Assembly (NCBI GenBank): GCA_963840275.1
Contig: CAWIYK010000005.1
Coordinates: forward strand, 1,984,001-2,048,000
Direction: 5' to 3'
From: Actinophytocola sp963840275
GTDB lineage: Bacteria > Actinomycetota > Actinomycetes > Mycobacteriales > Pseudonocardiaceae
DNA length: 64,000 bases
Below are positions 32,404 to 40,887 of this stretch, in pieces. A program made the translations under genes and the position numbers. Numbering within the stretch: position 1 is the stretch's first letter; each line of letters opens with the position of its first letter. Below the pieces are notes generated by a model that saw only the letters and a list, made by a program, of their open reading frames with translations, was not told the origin of the DNA and made no database searches.

Positions 32404-34221
32404 GTGACTCTCCCCGAGACCGCAGCCATGCCCACTCTGGACACGTTGCGCCGCGTGTTCGGCTACGACGCGTTCCGGGGCAACCAGCAGGACATCATCG
32501 ACCACGTGGTCGGCGGCGGCGACGCGCTCGTGTTGATGCCGACCGGTGGCGGCAAGTCGCTCTGCTACCAGATCCCGGCGCTGGTGCGGCCGGGCGTCGG
32601 CATCGTCGTGTCGCCGTTGATCGCGCTCATGCAGGACCAGGTCGACGCGCTCACCGCGCTCGGCGTCCGGGCCGGCTTCCTCAACTCCACGCAGGACTTC
32701 GCCCAGCGCCAGGAGGTCGAGGCGGCGTTCCTGTCCGGCGACCTCGACCTGCTCTACCTCGCGCCGGAGCGGTTGAAGGTCGAGTCGACGCTGCGGTTGC
32801 TGGACCGGGGCACGATCTCGCTGTTCGCCATCGACGAGGCGCACTGTGTCGCCCAGTGGGGCCACGACTTCCGGCCCGACTACCTGGAGCTGTCGCGGCT
32901 GCACGAGCGCTGGCCGTCGGTGCCGCGCATCGCGCTGACCGCGACCGCCACCGACGCGACCCGCAAGGAGATCGCGCACCGGCTGAACCTGGTGGAGGCG
33001 CGGCATTTCGTCGCGAGCTTCGACCGGCCCAACATCCAGTACCGGATCGTCGCGAAGAACCGGCCGGAGCAGCAGCTGCTGGAGCTGCTGCGCACCGAGC
33101 ACGACGGCGACGCGGGCATCGTCTACTGCCTGTCGCGGGCGTCGGTCGAGCGCACCGCGCAGTTCCTGGTGCAGAACGGCATCCAGGCGCTGCCCTACCA
33201 CGCGGGGCTCGACTCGCGCACCCGCGCGACCAACCAGGCGAGGTTCCTGCGCGAGGACGCCATGGTCATCGTCGCGACCATCGCGTTCGGCATGGGCATC
33301 GACAAGCCGGACGTGCGGTTCGTCGCGCACCTGGACCTGCCGAAGTCCGTGGAGGGCTACTACCAGGAGACGGGCCGGGCCGGGCGCGACGGGCTCCCGT
33401 CGACGGCGTGGCTCGCGTACGGGCTGCAGGACGTGGTGCAGCAGCGGAAGATGATCGCGACGTCGGAGGGCGACGACGCGCATCGGCGCAGGCTCGGCGT
33501 GCATCTCGACGCGATGCTGGCGCTGTGCGAGACCGTCGAGTGCCGGCGGGTGCAGCTGCTGAACTACTTCGGGCAGGAGGGCGAGGCCTGCGGCAACTGC
33601 GACACGTGCCTGTCGCCGCCGGAGTCGTGGGACGGGACGGTGGCGGCGCAGAAGGTGCTGTCGACGGTGTTCCGCCTCGACCGCGAACGGCGCCAGAAGT
33701 TCGGCGTCGGGCAGGTCGTGGACATTCTGCTCGGCCGCACGACCGCGAAGGTGCAGCAGTTCAACCACGAGTCGCTGACGGTCTTCGGCGTCGGCACCGA
33801 GCTGGCCGAGCCGGTGTGGCGCGGGGTGATCCGGCAGCTGTTGGCCCAGGGTCTGCTGACGGTCGAGGGCGATCACGGCACGCTGGTGCTGACCGAGGCG
33901 AGCGGCGAGGTGCTGGCCCGCACCCGCGAGGTCCGGCTGCGCAACGAGCCGACCAGGGCGGCCAAGCCCAGTCGGAGCAAGACGGCGCCCAAGGTGGAGC
34001 TGTCGGCCGAGGCCACGCCGGTCTTCGAGAAGCTGCGAGCCTGGCGAGCCGCGACGGCGAAGGAACAGGGCGTCCCGGCATACGTGATCTTCCACGACGC
34101 CACACTGCGTCAGATCGCCACCGACGCGCCCACCACGCTGGCCGAGCTGGGCACGGTGAGTGGTGTCGGCGAGAACAAGCTCGCGAAGTACGGGCAGCAG
34201 ATCCTCGACACGCTCGCCTGA
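32404..34221 (+). CDS. recQ: ATP-dependent DNA helicase RecQ
   Basis: 605 residues, normal RecQ length. Helicase motif I is MPTGGGKSLCYQIP, motif II AIDEAHCVAQWGHDFRP, motif III LTATAT and motif VI QETGRAGRDG. The RecQ-Ct zinc site has CRR then CGNCDTC; the winged helix follows, and the C-terminal HRDC domain contains DAPTTLAELGTVSGVGENKL. It unwinds DNA 3' to 5' in recombination repair. Start is GTG at 32404, leaderless, immediately after the repeat array. Confidence 0.95.
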   Translation: MTLPETAAMPTLDTLRRVFGYDAFRGNQQDIIDHVVGGGDALVLMPTGGGKSLCYQIPALVRPGVGIVVSPLIALMQDQVDALTALGVRAGFLNSTQDFAQRQEVEAAFLSGDLDLLYLAPERLKVESTLRLLDRGTISLFAIDEAHCVAQWGHDFRPDYLELSRLHERWPSVPRIALTATATDATRKEIAHRLNLVEARHFVASFDRPNIQYRIVAKNRPEQQLLELLRTEHDGDAGIVYCLSRASVERTAQFLVQNGIQALPYHAGLDSRTRATNQARFLREDAMVIVATIAFGMGIDKPDVRFVAHLDLPKSVEGYYQETGRAGRDGLPSTAWLAYGLQDVVQQRKMIATSEGDDAHRRRLGVHLDAMLALCETVECRRVQLLNYFGQEGEACGNCDTCLSPPESWDGTVAAQKVLSTVFRLDRERRQKFGVGQVVDILLGRTTAKVQQFNHESLTVFGVGTELAEPVWRGVIRQLLAQGLLTVEGDHGTLVLTEASGEVLARTREVRLRNEPTRAAKPSRSKTAPKVELSAEATPVFEKLRAWRAATAKEQGVPAYVIFHDATLRQIATDAPTTLAELGTVSGVGENKLAKYGQQILDTLA

Positions 34222-34224
34222 CCC

Positions 34225-34698
34225 GTGCGCGTGACCCGGTGGACCGGCGAACCGGGATTGGCGGACCTGCTGGCGGCCTACCACCTGCGAACCGAGTCGG
34301 AGAAGGGCGCGGCCGTCCCCGGCGTGCCGGAGCTACCCGCCCGCTATCGGGACGAGGTGCTCAACCCGGCGGCGGCCTTCCAAGCCGACGTGGTGCTGGT
34401 GGCCTCGGCCGACGACGCCACCCCGGTCGGTTGTGTGGTCGTGACCTCGCCGGCCGAAGGACTGGTGGAGCTGAAACGCCTGTGGGTGGCCGAGTCACAT
34501 CGCGGTCGCGGGGTGGCGACCGCACTCGTACGAACCGCACTGGGCCACGCCGACGCGGCAGGCGCGGCCGGCGCCAAGGTTCGCCTCTCTGTGTGGCGCT
34601 GGCGCTCGGACGCGCTGACGCTGTACAAGCGACTCGGCTTCGTCGAGACCGACCCATGGGACTCTCGCGAAGGTCTCGTGTGCCTGCATCGCACCTGA
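34225..34698 (+). CDS. GNAT family N-acetyltransferase
   Basis: 157 residues. The acetyl-CoA signature is ESHRGRGVATALVR (Q/RxxGxG/A type), preceded by the strand LVELKRLWVA and followed by LYKRLGFVETDPW, a typical GNAT ending. The acceptor is unknown. GTG at 34225, 4 bp after the recQ stop, so it probably shares recQ's transcript. The 232 bp after its stop (34699-34930) contain nothing I can identify. Confidence 0.8.
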   Translation: MRVTRWTGEPGLADLLAAYHLRTESEKGAAVPGVPELPARYRDEVLNPAAAFQADVVLVASADDATPVGCVVVTSPAEGLVELKRLWVAESHRGRGVATALVRTALGHADAAGAAGAKVRLSVWRWRSDALTLYKRLGFVETDPWDSREGLVCLHRT

Positions 34699-34930
34699 CT
34701 CATGCAATGTCCGAGCCGGCGCGGCGACCCAACACCATCTGCCGCGCCTGTGGACGAGGCACCACACCCGCACCCGCGCATCGCACCTAACCCATGCCCG
34801 TCCGAACCAGGCCCCGAACGGCCCGGCACCCGCCCCGACCAACACCTGACCGAGACACCCCACCGCGCCTGAACAGTCCCTTTACCCGCGCTGCGTAGGC
34901 TCGCCGTCGACGCAGGTGAGAGGGGCGGAC

Positions 34931-36148
34931 GTGCTCGCGTACATCATCGGTGTGGTGCTCTTCGCGCTGTGTATCGGCGCGTCGTTGGCGCTGCACGAGG
35001 CCGGGCACCTGCTGTCGGCGAAGGCGTTCGGCATGAAGGTGCGCCGCTACTACGTCGGGTTCGGCCCTCGCCTGTTCTCGTTCCGGCGCGGTGAGACCGA
35101 GTACGGGCTCAAGGCCATCCCGGTCGGCGGGTTCTGCGAGATCGCCGGCATGACGGCACTGGACGAGGTCGACCCGGCGGACGAGCCCCGCGCGATGTGG
35201 CGACAGAAGACGTGGAAGCGCACGGTCGTGATGGCCACCGGCCCGTTCACGCACTTCCTCCTCGGCTTCGTCGTCCTCTACGTCATGGCCGTGACGTTCG
35301 GCCTCCCGAACCTCGCCGAGAAGCCCGTCATCTCCCAGGTGTCCAGCTGCGTGCGCGACGCGAAGACCACCGCCGAGCTCACCGACCCGAACTGCCGCCC
35401 CGGCGAGACCGGCCCGGCGCAGGCCGCCGGCATGCGCCCCGGCGACGAGGTCGTCGCGGTCGGCGGCGTCGCCACTCCCACCTGGACGGCGATGGTCGAC
35501 CGGGTCCGCCACTCCTCCGGGCCGACCGAGTTCAAGGTCCTGCGCGGCGAGGAGACGCTGCGGCTGACCGTCGACGTCCCCAAGGTCGACCGTCCGATCA
35601 CGAGCGCCGAGGGCAAGGCGGACGTGACGGCGGTGGGCGTCGCCGGCGTGACCGCGACGCCCTCGTTCGAGTACTCCGGCCTGACCGCGGTCGGCGGCAC
35701 CATGTCCTTCGCCGGCGACATGTTCGGCCAGACCTTCCAGAAGCTGATCGAGTTCCCGCAACGCATCCCGGCGGTCGTCCACGCCATCTTCGGCGGCGAA
35801 CGCGACCCGAACACGCCGGTGAGCGTCGTCGGCGCGAGCCGCATCGGCGGGGAGGCGGTCGAGGCGGGCCTGTGGCAGCTGTTCCTGCTGCTGCTCGCCG
35901 GGCTCAACTTCTTCATGGGCGTGTTCAACCTGCTGCCGCTGCTGCCACTGGACGGCGGCCACATCGCGGTCACCTGGTACGAGCACATCCGCAACTGGCT
36001 GCGCGGCCGGCACGGCAAGACCGCGGCCGCCCCGGTCGACTACACGAGACTGTCGGGCGTCACGGTCGTGCTGATCATGCTCGGCGGCGCCGTCATGCTG
36101 CTGACCGTCGCCGCGGACATCGTCAACCCGATCCGGATCAGCCAGTAG
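34931..36148 (+). CDS. Site-2 intramembrane metalloprotease (RseP/Rip1 type)
   Basis: 405 residues from GTG at 34931, which has a GAGAGGGG box. The zinc motif HEAGH (H22, E23, H26) lies in the first helix; the second motif PLLPLDGGH is near 340. A PDZ domain (GMRPGDEVVAVGGV) lies between, and four membrane helices are visible. The family cleaves membrane-bound anti-sigma factors and other substrates within the membrane. In mycobacteria the main copy sits between dxr and ispG; here the neighbours are a GNAT and a LysR gene, so this may be a second copy. Confidence 0.9.
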   Translation: MLAYIIGVVLFALCIGASLALHEAGHLLSAKAFGMKVRRYYVGFGPRLFSFRRGETEYGLKAIPVGGFCEIAGMTALDEVDPADEPRAMWRQKTWKRTVVMATGPFTHFLLGFVVLYVMAVTFGLPNLAEKPVISQVSSCVRDAKTTAELTDPNCRPGETGPAQAAGMRPGDEVVAVGGVATPTWTAMVDRVRHSSGPTEFKVLRGEETLRLTVDVPKVDRPITSAEGKADVTAVGVAGVTATPSFEYSGLTAVGGTMSFAGDMFGQTFQKLIEFPQRIPAVVHAIFGGERDPNTPVSVVGASRIGGEAVEAGLWQLFLLLLAGLNFFMGVFNLLPLLPLDGGHIAVTWYEHIRNWLRGRHGKTAAAPVDYTRLSGVTVVLIMLGGAVMLLTVAADIVNPIRISQ

Positions 36149-36175
36149 GAATCGCTGGTCGACTACGCTTCGACC

Positions 36176-37096
36176 ATGTTGCTGCGCCAGCTGGAGTACC
36201 TGAGCGCGCTCGCGCGGGAAGGGCACTTCGGGCGGGCCGCCGAGGCCTGCCACGTCTCCCAGCCGGCGCTCTCCGCGGCCATCCGCAAGCTCGAGGCCGA
36301 GCTCGACGTCCAGATCGTCCAGCGCGGGCAGCGGTTCGAGGGCTTCACGCCGGAAGGCAAGCAGGTCCTGCTCTGGGCGCACCGCATCCTCGCCGAGCAG
36401 GACGCCCTACGTCACGAGCTCGCCAGCATGCGCGGCGGTCTGTCCGGGGTCCTCCGCATCGGCGCGATCCCGACCGCGCAGACGATCGCGTCGCTGCTGA
36501 CCGCGCCCATGTTCGAGGACCACCCGCAGGTGCGGATCTCCATCGAGTCCCTGTCGTCGCGGGAGATCGTCCAACGGCTGGCCGAGTTCGACCTCGACAT
36601 CGGACTGACCTATGTGGACGGCGAGCCGCTCGGCACGGTCCGCGTCACGCCGCTCTACCGCGAGCGCTACCTGCTGCTCACCCCGGCCGACGGGCAGTTC
36701 GCCGAACGCGACTCGGTCAGCTGGGGCGAGCTGGTCGACACCCCGCTGTGCCTGCTGTCGCCGGTCATGCAGAACCGCAGGATCCTCGACCGCAACTTCG
36801 CGGAGGCCGGGGTCACGGTCGCCCCGTCGGTGGAGACCGACACCGTCTCGGCGATCTACGCGCACGTGGCCACCGGCAAGTGGTCCAGCGTCATCGCGCA
36901 CGCGTGGCTGTACCTGTTCGGCGTGCCGGAGGGGCTACGGGTCGTGCCGCTCGAACGCCCGCGCCTTGCCCACCAGGTGGGCCTCGTGCTGGCCGACCGC
37001 GACCCGGAACCCATGCTCGCGCGGGCCCTGCTCGACGCGACGAACCGCGTCGACATGCAGGCCGAACTGGATCGGCTGCTCAAGAAGTTCCTCTGA
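36176..37096 (+). CDS. LysR family regulator next to an OFA-type transporter
   Basis: 306 residues. HTH: MLLRQLEYLSALAREGHFGR, AAEACHVSQPALSAAIRKLE. Effector domain: LSGVLRIGAIPTAQT, LDIGLTYVDGEPLGTVRV, then LCLLSPVMQNRR. ATG at 36176 is 6 nt after TACGCT, leaderless. The C terminus is followed by a GATAACC-ATC-GGTTATC palindrome and then the OFA transporter gene, which it probably activates. The LysR/OFA/small-subunit set is seen elsewhere in actinobacteria; effector unknown, oxalate or formate plausible. Confidence 0.85.
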   Translation: MLLRQLEYLSALAREGHFGRAAEACHVSQPALSAAIRKLEAELDVQIVQRGQRFEGFTPEGKQVLLWAHRILAEQDALRHELASMRGGLSGVLRIGAIPTAQTIASLLTAPMFEDHPQVRISIESLSSREIVQRLAEFDLDIGLTYVDGEPLGTVRVTPLYRERYLLLTPADGQFAERDSVSWGELVDTPLCLLSPVMQNRRILDRNFAEAGVTVAPSVETDTVSAIYAHVATGKWSSVIAHAWLYLFGVPEGLRVVPLERPRLAHQVGLVLADRDPEPMLARALLDATNRVDMQAELDRLLKKFL

Positions 37097-37111
37097 TAAC
37101 CATCGGTTATC
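37095..37111. promoter_or_regulatory. Palindrome GATAACC-ATC-GGTTATC
   Basis: A perfect 7-3-7 inverted repeat that overlaps the LysR stop codon (TGA at 37094-37096) and lies 87 bp upstream of the OFA start. It could be a LysR site or a weak terminator; with no T run I favour an operator. Confidence 0.45.
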
Positions 37112-37131
37112 GGCCCATAACTCAGAATGTT

Positions 37132-37161
37132 TTGACCCTCAACCACTTTGCTCAGTAGCGT
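37132..37161 (+). promoter_or_regulatory. Promoter of the OFA transporter gene
   Basis: TTGACC (37132-37137) and TAGCGT (37156-37161) are 18 bp apart, close to a sigma-70 promoter. Transcription would start near 37168, giving a short leader with a GGAGG box before the TTG start at 37198. Confidence 0.5.
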
Positions 37162-37197
37162 CTGCCCGATCATCCGGACGGCACACGGAGGTGCGTC

Positions 37198-38616
37198 TTG
37201 GCTGCGCTGTCGTTCCTCGATCGTGAACACACGGTGGCGAAGCCCGGGTACAGCAGATGGCTGATCCCGCCCGCCGCACTCGCGATCCATCTCTGCATCG
37301 GGCAGGCCTACGCCACGAGTGTGTACAAGACCGCGCTCGTCGCGCACTTCGACACGAGCCTCACCGCGATCGGCATCATCTTCTCCATCGCGATCGTGAT
37401 GCTCGGCGTGTCCGCCGCGGTCATGGGCACGTGGGTCGAGCGGGTCGGGCCACGCGCGGCGATGTTCACCGCGGCGAGCTTCTGGGCGGCCGGCTTCCTG
37501 GTCGGCGCGCTCGGCGTCGCGACCTCCCAGCTCTGGCTGGTGTACCTCGGCTACGGCTTCATCGGCGGCATCGGGCTCGGCATCGGCTACATCTCGCCGG
37601 TGTCCACGCTGATCAAGTGGTTCCCGGACCGGCCCGGCCTCGCGACCGGCATGGCGATCATGGGCTTCGGCGGCGGCGCGCTGGTCGCCTCGCCGCTGTC
37701 GCGGCAGCTGATGTCGTTGTACGACAGCGGCTACGACCCCACCAACTCGAAGTCGGTGGCGTCCGGCAGCGCGGTCGCGCTGCTGTTCCTCACGCTCGGC
37801 ATCGTCTACTTCATCGTCATGATGTTCGGTGTCTTCAACGTGAAGGTGCCGGCGCCGGGATGGCAGCCGGCCGGCTTCGACCCGTCGAAGCTCAAGGCGA
37901 AGTCACTCGTCACCACCTCGCACGTCTCCGCGGCGAACGCGATCAAGACCCCGCAGTTCTGGCTGTTGTGGACGGTCCTGTTCTGCAACGTGACCGCCGG
38001 CATCGGGATCCTCGAACAGGCCAGCCCGATGATCCAGGACTTCTTCCGCGAAGGCGGGACGTCCGCGGTGGCCACCACCGCGGCGACGGCGTTCGTCGGG
38101 CTGCTGTCCATCTTCAACATGGCCGGCCGGTTCGCCTGGTCGTCCACTTCGGACTTCATCGGCCGCAAGCCGACCTACGTCATGTACCTCGGCGTCGGCA
38201 TGGTCCTGTACTTCCTGCTCGCGGTCGCCGGCCACAGCGCCACCGCGGTGTTCGTCCTGCTCGCCGGCGTCATCATCTCGTTCTACGGCGGCGGTTTCGC
38301 GACCGTGCCGGCGTACCTGCGCGACCTGTTCGGCACCTACCAGGTCGGCGCCATCCACGGCCGCCTGCTCACCGCGTGGTCCGCGGCGGGCATCGCCGGT
38401 CCGCTCATCATCAACGGCTTCCTCGACGCACAGGGCAAACCGGGCGAGCTGGTGTACTCCGACTACCGTCCGGCGCTGTTCACGATGATCGGCGTCCTCG
38501 CGGTCGGCTTCATCGCGAACCTGCTGATCCGCCCGGTGGCGGACAGGTTCCACGAGTCCGGCCGCAGCGACGCGTTCGCCGAGGCCGACCCGTCCACGCC
38601 GTCGGGCAGGAGGTGA
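37198..38616 (+). CDS. OFA-family MFS transporter (oxalate/formate antiporter type)
   Basis: 472 residues, 12 membrane helices. Diagnostic segments are GYGFIGGIGLGIGYISPV, WFPDRPGLATG and the cytoplasmic loop TPQFWLLWTVLFCNV, followed by FAWSSTSDFIGRKPTY. The start codon is unusual: TTG at 37198 is preceded by GGAGGTGCGTC at ideal distance, and the N-terminal AALSFLDREHTVA fits; a GTG at 37234 is the alternative. The small 45-residue membrane gene that follows belongs to it. Likely an anion or carboxylate exchanger; substrate not shown. Confidence 0.85.
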   Translation: MAALSFLDREHTVAKPGYSRWLIPPAALAIHLCIGQAYATSVYKTALVAHFDTSLTAIGIIFSIAIVMLGVSAAVMGTWVERVGPRAAMFTAASFWAAGFLVGALGVATSQLWLVYLGYGFIGGIGLGIGYISPVSTLIKWFPDRPGLATGMAIMGFGGGALVASPLSRQLMSLYDSGYDPTNSKSVASGSAVALLFLTLGIVYFIVMMFGVFNVKVPAPGWQPAGFDPSKLKAKSLVTTSHVSAANAIKTPQFWLLWTVLFCNVTAGIGILEQASPMIQDFFREGGTSAVATTAATAFVGLLSIFNMAGRFAWSSTSDFIGRKPTYVMYLGVGMVLYFLLAVAGHSATAVFVLLAGVIISFYGGGFATVPAYLRDLFGTYQVGAIHGRLLTAWSAAGIAGPLIINGFLDAQGKPGELVYSDYRPALFTMIGVLAVGFIANLLIRPVADRFHESGRSDAFAEADPSTPSGRR

Positions 38617-38621
38617 CCCGG

Positions 38622-38759
38622 ATGTCCGAAACCCCGGAACACACGCAGCCGGGCGGGCAGTCCGCCCGCCTCGTGATCTCCTGGCTGGTCGTGGGAGTCC
38701 CGATCGTGTACGCGCTCTACCAGACGATCAAGTCGATCCTGCCGCTCTTCGGCGGCTAG
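38622..38759 (+). CDS. MFS transporter small subunit, 45 residues
   Basis: MSETPEHTQPGGQSARLVIS starts the protein, and one membrane helix follows, ending with YALYQTIKSILPLFGG. ATG at 38622 is 6 bp after the transporter stop and follows GGAGGTG. Small subunits of this kind accompany OFA-type MFS transporters in actinobacteria; their role is not established. Confidence 0.75.
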   Translation: MSETPEHTQPGGQSARLVISWLVVGVPIVYALYQTIKSILPLFGG

Positions 38760-38764
38760 GCGGC

Positions 38765-39304
38765 TCACTCGGTGACGAGCCCACGGACGCCGGCGCGCAG
38801 GCTGTCGGCGTTCAGGGGTTCGCCGGTCACCAGTGCCTGCAACAGTTCCCCGTCGATCAGGGCGGCCAGCGCGAAGCCGCGCTCGGGCCCCGCGAAGCGG
38901 GCGCAGATGCCGCGCAGGCCGTCGATCCACAGCTGGGCCACCGGGCGCAGCTCGGGTGTGCGCGCCGCGGCGAGGTACAGCTCGTACTCGAGCAGCGCCT
39001 GGCCGCGGTCGGCGAGGTACCGGTCGGCGAGGTCGGCGAAGGTGGCCGGCAGGTCACGGCTCACGGTCAGCTCGTCGGCCCACGACTCCAGCTCCGCGCG
39101 CGCCATCTCGGTCGCCTCTCGCAGGGCGGCTTCGACGAGGTCGTCCAGCGTCGGGAAGTAGTACGTCGTCGAGCCGAGCGGCACGCCGGCGAGCGCGGCG
39201 ATCCTGCGGTGCGTCACGTTGCCGACGCCCACCTCCGCGATCGCCCGCACCGCGGCGGACACGATCGCGCGCCTGCGTGCCTCGGGGGCCCGGCGCGCGC
39301 TCAA
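38765..39304 (-). CDS. TetR family regulator coupled to an SMR efflux gene
   Basis: About 179 residues. The HTH has ARRRAIVSAAVRAIAEVGVG, NVTHRRIAALAGVPLGSTT and YYFPTLDDLVEA. The start is TTG at 39304: it overlaps the SMR stop TGA by 4 bp (TTGA), and GGTGG lies upstream; no ATG or GTG suits. The TetR and SMR genes form one operon and likely share autoregulation through the palindrome at 39643-39670. Confidence 0.8.
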   Translation of the reverse strand: MSARRAPEARRRAIVSAAVRAIAEVGVGNVTHRRIAALAGVPLGSTTYYFPTLDDLVEAALREATEMARAELESWADELTVSRDLPATFADLADRYLADRGQALLEYELYLAAARTPELRPVAQLWIDGLRGICARFAGPERGFALAALIDGELLQALVTGEPLNADSLRAGVRGLVTE

Positions 39305-39624
39305 TGCGCACCACCCAGGTTGAGCACCACGACGCCGCCGATGACCAGCAGCACCCCCGCGACCTTGGTGACGTTGAGCGGCTCGTGCAGGAACACCACA
39401 CCGATCGCGACGATGGCCGCGGTGCCGAGGCCCGACCACATCGCGTAGGCGAGGCCGACCGGCAGGTCGTGCTTGATCGCCCACGCGAGCGCGGCGAAGG
39501 CCGCCACGTAGGAGCCGAGGCACGCGACCGTCGGCCACAGGCGGCTGAACCCGTCGGTCGCCTTGAGGAGGCTCGTCCCGACCACCTCGAAGGCGATCGC
39601 GACGAAGAGGAACACGAACGGCAT
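39301..39624 (-). CDS. Small multidrug resistance (SMR) efflux protein
   Basis: 107 residues with four helices. The essential glutamate E13 is in AIAFEVVGTSLLKATDGF, followed by AWAIKHDLPVGLAYAMWSGL and VFLHEPLNVTKVAGVLLVI. SMR dimers export quaternary ammonium drugs or guanidinium compounds with proton exchange. ATG at 39624 follows GGGAG. A divergent palindromic operator lies 20 bp upstream. Confidence 0.9.
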   Translation of the reverse strand: MPFVFLFVAIAFEVVGTSLLKATDGFSRLWPTVACLGSYVAAFAALAWAIKHDLPVGLAYAMWSGLGTAAIVAIGVVFLHEPLNVTKVAGVLLVIGGVVVLNLGGAH

Positions 39625-39642
39625 GGCACTACTCCCAGTGGC

Positions 39643-39670
39643 TGTACGTTTGTACATGTACAAATGTACA
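39643..39670. promoter_or_regulatory. 28-bp near-perfect palindrome, shared operator
   Basis: TGTACGTTTGTACA followed by TGTACAAATGTACA forms a 14+14 inverted repeat with one mismatched pair. It lies in the 64-bp spacer between SMR-TetR (minus) and the galactarate-dehydratase-like gene (plus). It overlaps the likely -10 of the SMR operon and covers the -35 position for the plus gene (TAGGAT at 39677). The TetR at 38765 is the probable ligand. Confidence 0.7.
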
Positions 39671-39676
39671 CCACTA

Positions 39677-39682
39677 TAGGAT
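39677..39682 (+). promoter_or_regulatory. -10 box of leaderless dehydratase transcript
   Basis: TAGGAT ends 6 nt before the GTG at 39689, within an A/T-rich CACTATAGGATTAG context. The -35 position would fall inside the 28-bp palindrome just upstream. Confidence 0.5.
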
Positions 39683-39688
39683 TAGCCA

Positions 39689-40822
39689 GTGCGCACAGGA
39701 GACCGAATCGACCGCGTCCGACTCTCGTTGGTGTACCTGCCGCTCGCGGCCCCGCTCAGCGACGCGAAGGCGCTGACCGGACGCCACCAGCCGCTCACCG
39801 AGGTCGCGTTGCTGTTCACCGAGCTGGGCACGACCGACGGACACGCCGGACTCGGCTTCAGCTATGCCAAGCGCGCCGGCGGGCCCGCGCTCTACGCGCA
39901 CGCCAAGGAGATCGTCCCGTTGCTGCTCGGCGAGGATCCCAACGACACCGGGAAGATCTGGTCGAAGCTGGTGTGGGCCGGCGCGTCGGTCGGCCGCAGC
40001 GGCCTTGCCACACAGGCGATCGCGGCCGTCGACGTCGGGCTGTGGGACCTCAAGGCCAAGCGCGCCAACCTGCCGCTGGCCAAGCTGCTCGGCTCCTTCC
40101 GTGACTCCGTGCCCTGTTACAACACGCCTGGGGGATTTCCGTCGACACCGATTGGCGAGGTGGTCGACAGCGCCGAGAAGGCGCTGGCCAGTGGGATCGG
40201 CGGGATCAAGATCAAGGTCGGGCAGCCGGACGCGGTCAAGGATCTCGAGCGGGTGCGGGCGGTGCGCGACCGCCTCGGCGACCAGGTGCCGCTGATGGTG
40301 GACGCCAACCAGCAGTGGGACCGCCCGACGGCACTGCGGGTCGGGCGGGCGCTGGAGCGGTTCGGGCTGGTGTGGATCGAGGAGCCCCTCGACGCGTACG
40401 ACGCGGAGGGGCACGCGGCGCTCGCGGCCGCGCTCGACACCCCGATCGCGACCGGGGAGATGCTGACCAGCGTCGACGAGCACTGGCGGCTGATCGAGGC
40501 GAACGCGAGCGACGTCGTGCAGCCCGACGCGCCCCGCGTCGGCGGGATCACGCCGTTCGTGCGCATCGCGGCGCTGGCCGACCACAAGCGGCTGGCCATG
40601 GCGCCGCACTTCGCGATGGAGCTGCACCTGCACCTCGCCGCCGCCTATCCGGGCACGGCGTGGGTCGAGCACGTCGACTGGCTGGAGCCGCTGTTCAACG
40701 AGCGCCTGGAGATCAAGGACGGCGCGATGCTGGTGCCGGACCGCGCCGGCATCGGCATCACACTGAGCGAACGCGCCCGCGTCTGGACCACAGACCGGAT
40801 CGAGTTCACCGAAAGCGCCTAA
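39689..40822 (+). CDS. Enolase-superfamily sugar acid dehydratase, L-talarate/galactarate dehydratase-like
   Basis: 377 residues. The active site matches the mandelate racemase group: K174-x-K176 (GIKIKVGQPD), D205 (MVDANQQWD), E231 (WIEEPLDAYD), and the PHFAMELHLHLAAA segment with H307. YNTPGGFPSTPI and DAPRVGGITPF strongly recall Salmonella L-talarate/galactarate dehydratase. It would dehydrate a galactarate-like acid to a 2-keto-3-deoxy acid. GTG at 39689 is leaderless. Its neighbour is an efflux operon rather than a sugar-acid operon, so natural substrate and regulation are uncertain. Confidence 0.82.
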   Translation: MRTGDRIDRVRLSLVYLPLAAPLSDAKALTGRHQPLTEVALLFTELGTTDGHAGLGFSYAKRAGGPALYAHAKEIVPLLLGEDPNDTGKIWSKLVWAGASVGRSGLATQAIAAVDVGLWDLKAKRANLPLAKLLGSFRDSVPCYNTPGGFPSTPIGEVVDSAEKALASGIGGIKIKVGQPDAVKDLERVRAVRDRLGDQVPLMVDANQQWDRPTALRVGRALERFGLVWIEEPLDAYDAEGHAALAAALDTPIATGEMLTSVDEHWRLIEANASDVVQPDAPRVGGITPFVRIAALADHKRLAMAPHFAMELHLHLAAAYPGTAWVEHVDWLEPLFNERLEIKDGAMLVPDRAGIGITLSERARVWTTDRIEFTESA

Positions 40823-40831
40823 CCAGTGCCC

Positions 40832-40851
40832 CGTCCCTTGCGCCCGGGACG
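40832..40851. terminator. Weak hairpin between convergent genes
   Basis: CGTCCC and GGGACG form a 6-bp stem over an 8-nt loop just after the dehydratase stop, with A-rich CATAAAAAATCC about 10 nt later on the plus strand. It lies between convergent genes. Confidence 0.35.
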
Positions 40852-40887
40852 CAGCCCACACATAAAAAATCCGGGGAGGCGGACCAG

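Noticed and set aside
32176..34284. Open frame of about 700 codons antisense to recQ
   Set aside because: Composition is low-complexity and the plus-strand RecQ motifs are complete.
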